Of a stretch of DNA of 10,961 bases, positions 10,923-10,961 are shown piece by piece. The position numbers and the translations under genes are program-made. The notes beneath the pieces were generated by a model. The model was not told the origin of the DNA and ran no database searches. It was given only the letters and a program-made list of their open reading frames with translations. Each line of letters starts with the position of its first letter. Position 1 is the first letter of the stretch. The stretch is from Corallincola sp. (lineage in GTDB: Bacteria > Pseudomonadota > Gammaproteobacteria > Enterobacterales > Neiellaceae), in assembly GCA_017998495.1 (NCBI GenBank), contig JAGOCY010000016.1, forward strand, positions 1 through 10,961, read 5' to 3'.

Positions 10923-10961
10923 CCAAATCCATGGCGTATGTCGCACACACCCCCTCAATCT

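Overview
The window looks like the chromosome of a high-GC gammaproteobacterium. The evidence is an RluF-type pseudouridine synthase, MalF/MalG-type permeases with the large enterobacterial periplasmic loop, and a YfgJ-type zinc-ribbon protein. Aeromonadales or a close relative is plausible, but this is inference and I do not name a species.

Positions 1-7548 are ordinary, densely packed genes. rluF is followed by a 71-residue hypothetical protein. Convergent to these is a secreted protein with a papain-like Cys/His/Asn pattern and a PEP-CTERM-like tail, whose leader can form two mutually exclusive hairpins next to its ribosome binding site. A small two-helix membrane protein is divergent from the two-gene operon malF-malG, which has no malE or malK beside it. 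A zinc-ribbon gene is convergent with a redoxin-tetR operon on the minus strand; that operon has an 18-bp palindromic operator touching its promoter. A membrane acyltransferase on the minus strand ends in a clear intrinsic terminator.

Positions 7549-10961 are an accessory region of a different character. Two toxin-antitoxin modules lie there: vapBC (minus strand) and brnT followed by two tiny BrnA-like proteins (plus strand, AT-richer). They are separated by repeats that look like structured nucleic acid rather than coding sequence. Three related copies of a roughly 170-bp fold occur at 8275-8448 (A, plus), 9477-9645 (B, minus) and 10587-10755 (C, plus). In B and C a long outer stem encloses a three-way junction with two hairpins and a GAAA linker. 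The stems differ in sequence between copies but stay paired, which is covariation. B and C are each followed by a large hairpin and then a row of mini-hairpins with three-base loops. A third hairpin row lies at 7921-8040, and copy A is a rearranged composite. The order is array, A, vapBC, array plus B, brnT module, C plus array, so each toxin-antitoxin module sits between structured elements.

The repeated structured element and its possible link to toxin-antitoxin cassettes is the most novel part of the window. Whether it acts as RNA, as folded single-stranded DNA, or as a non-autonomous mobile element cannot be decided from this sequence.
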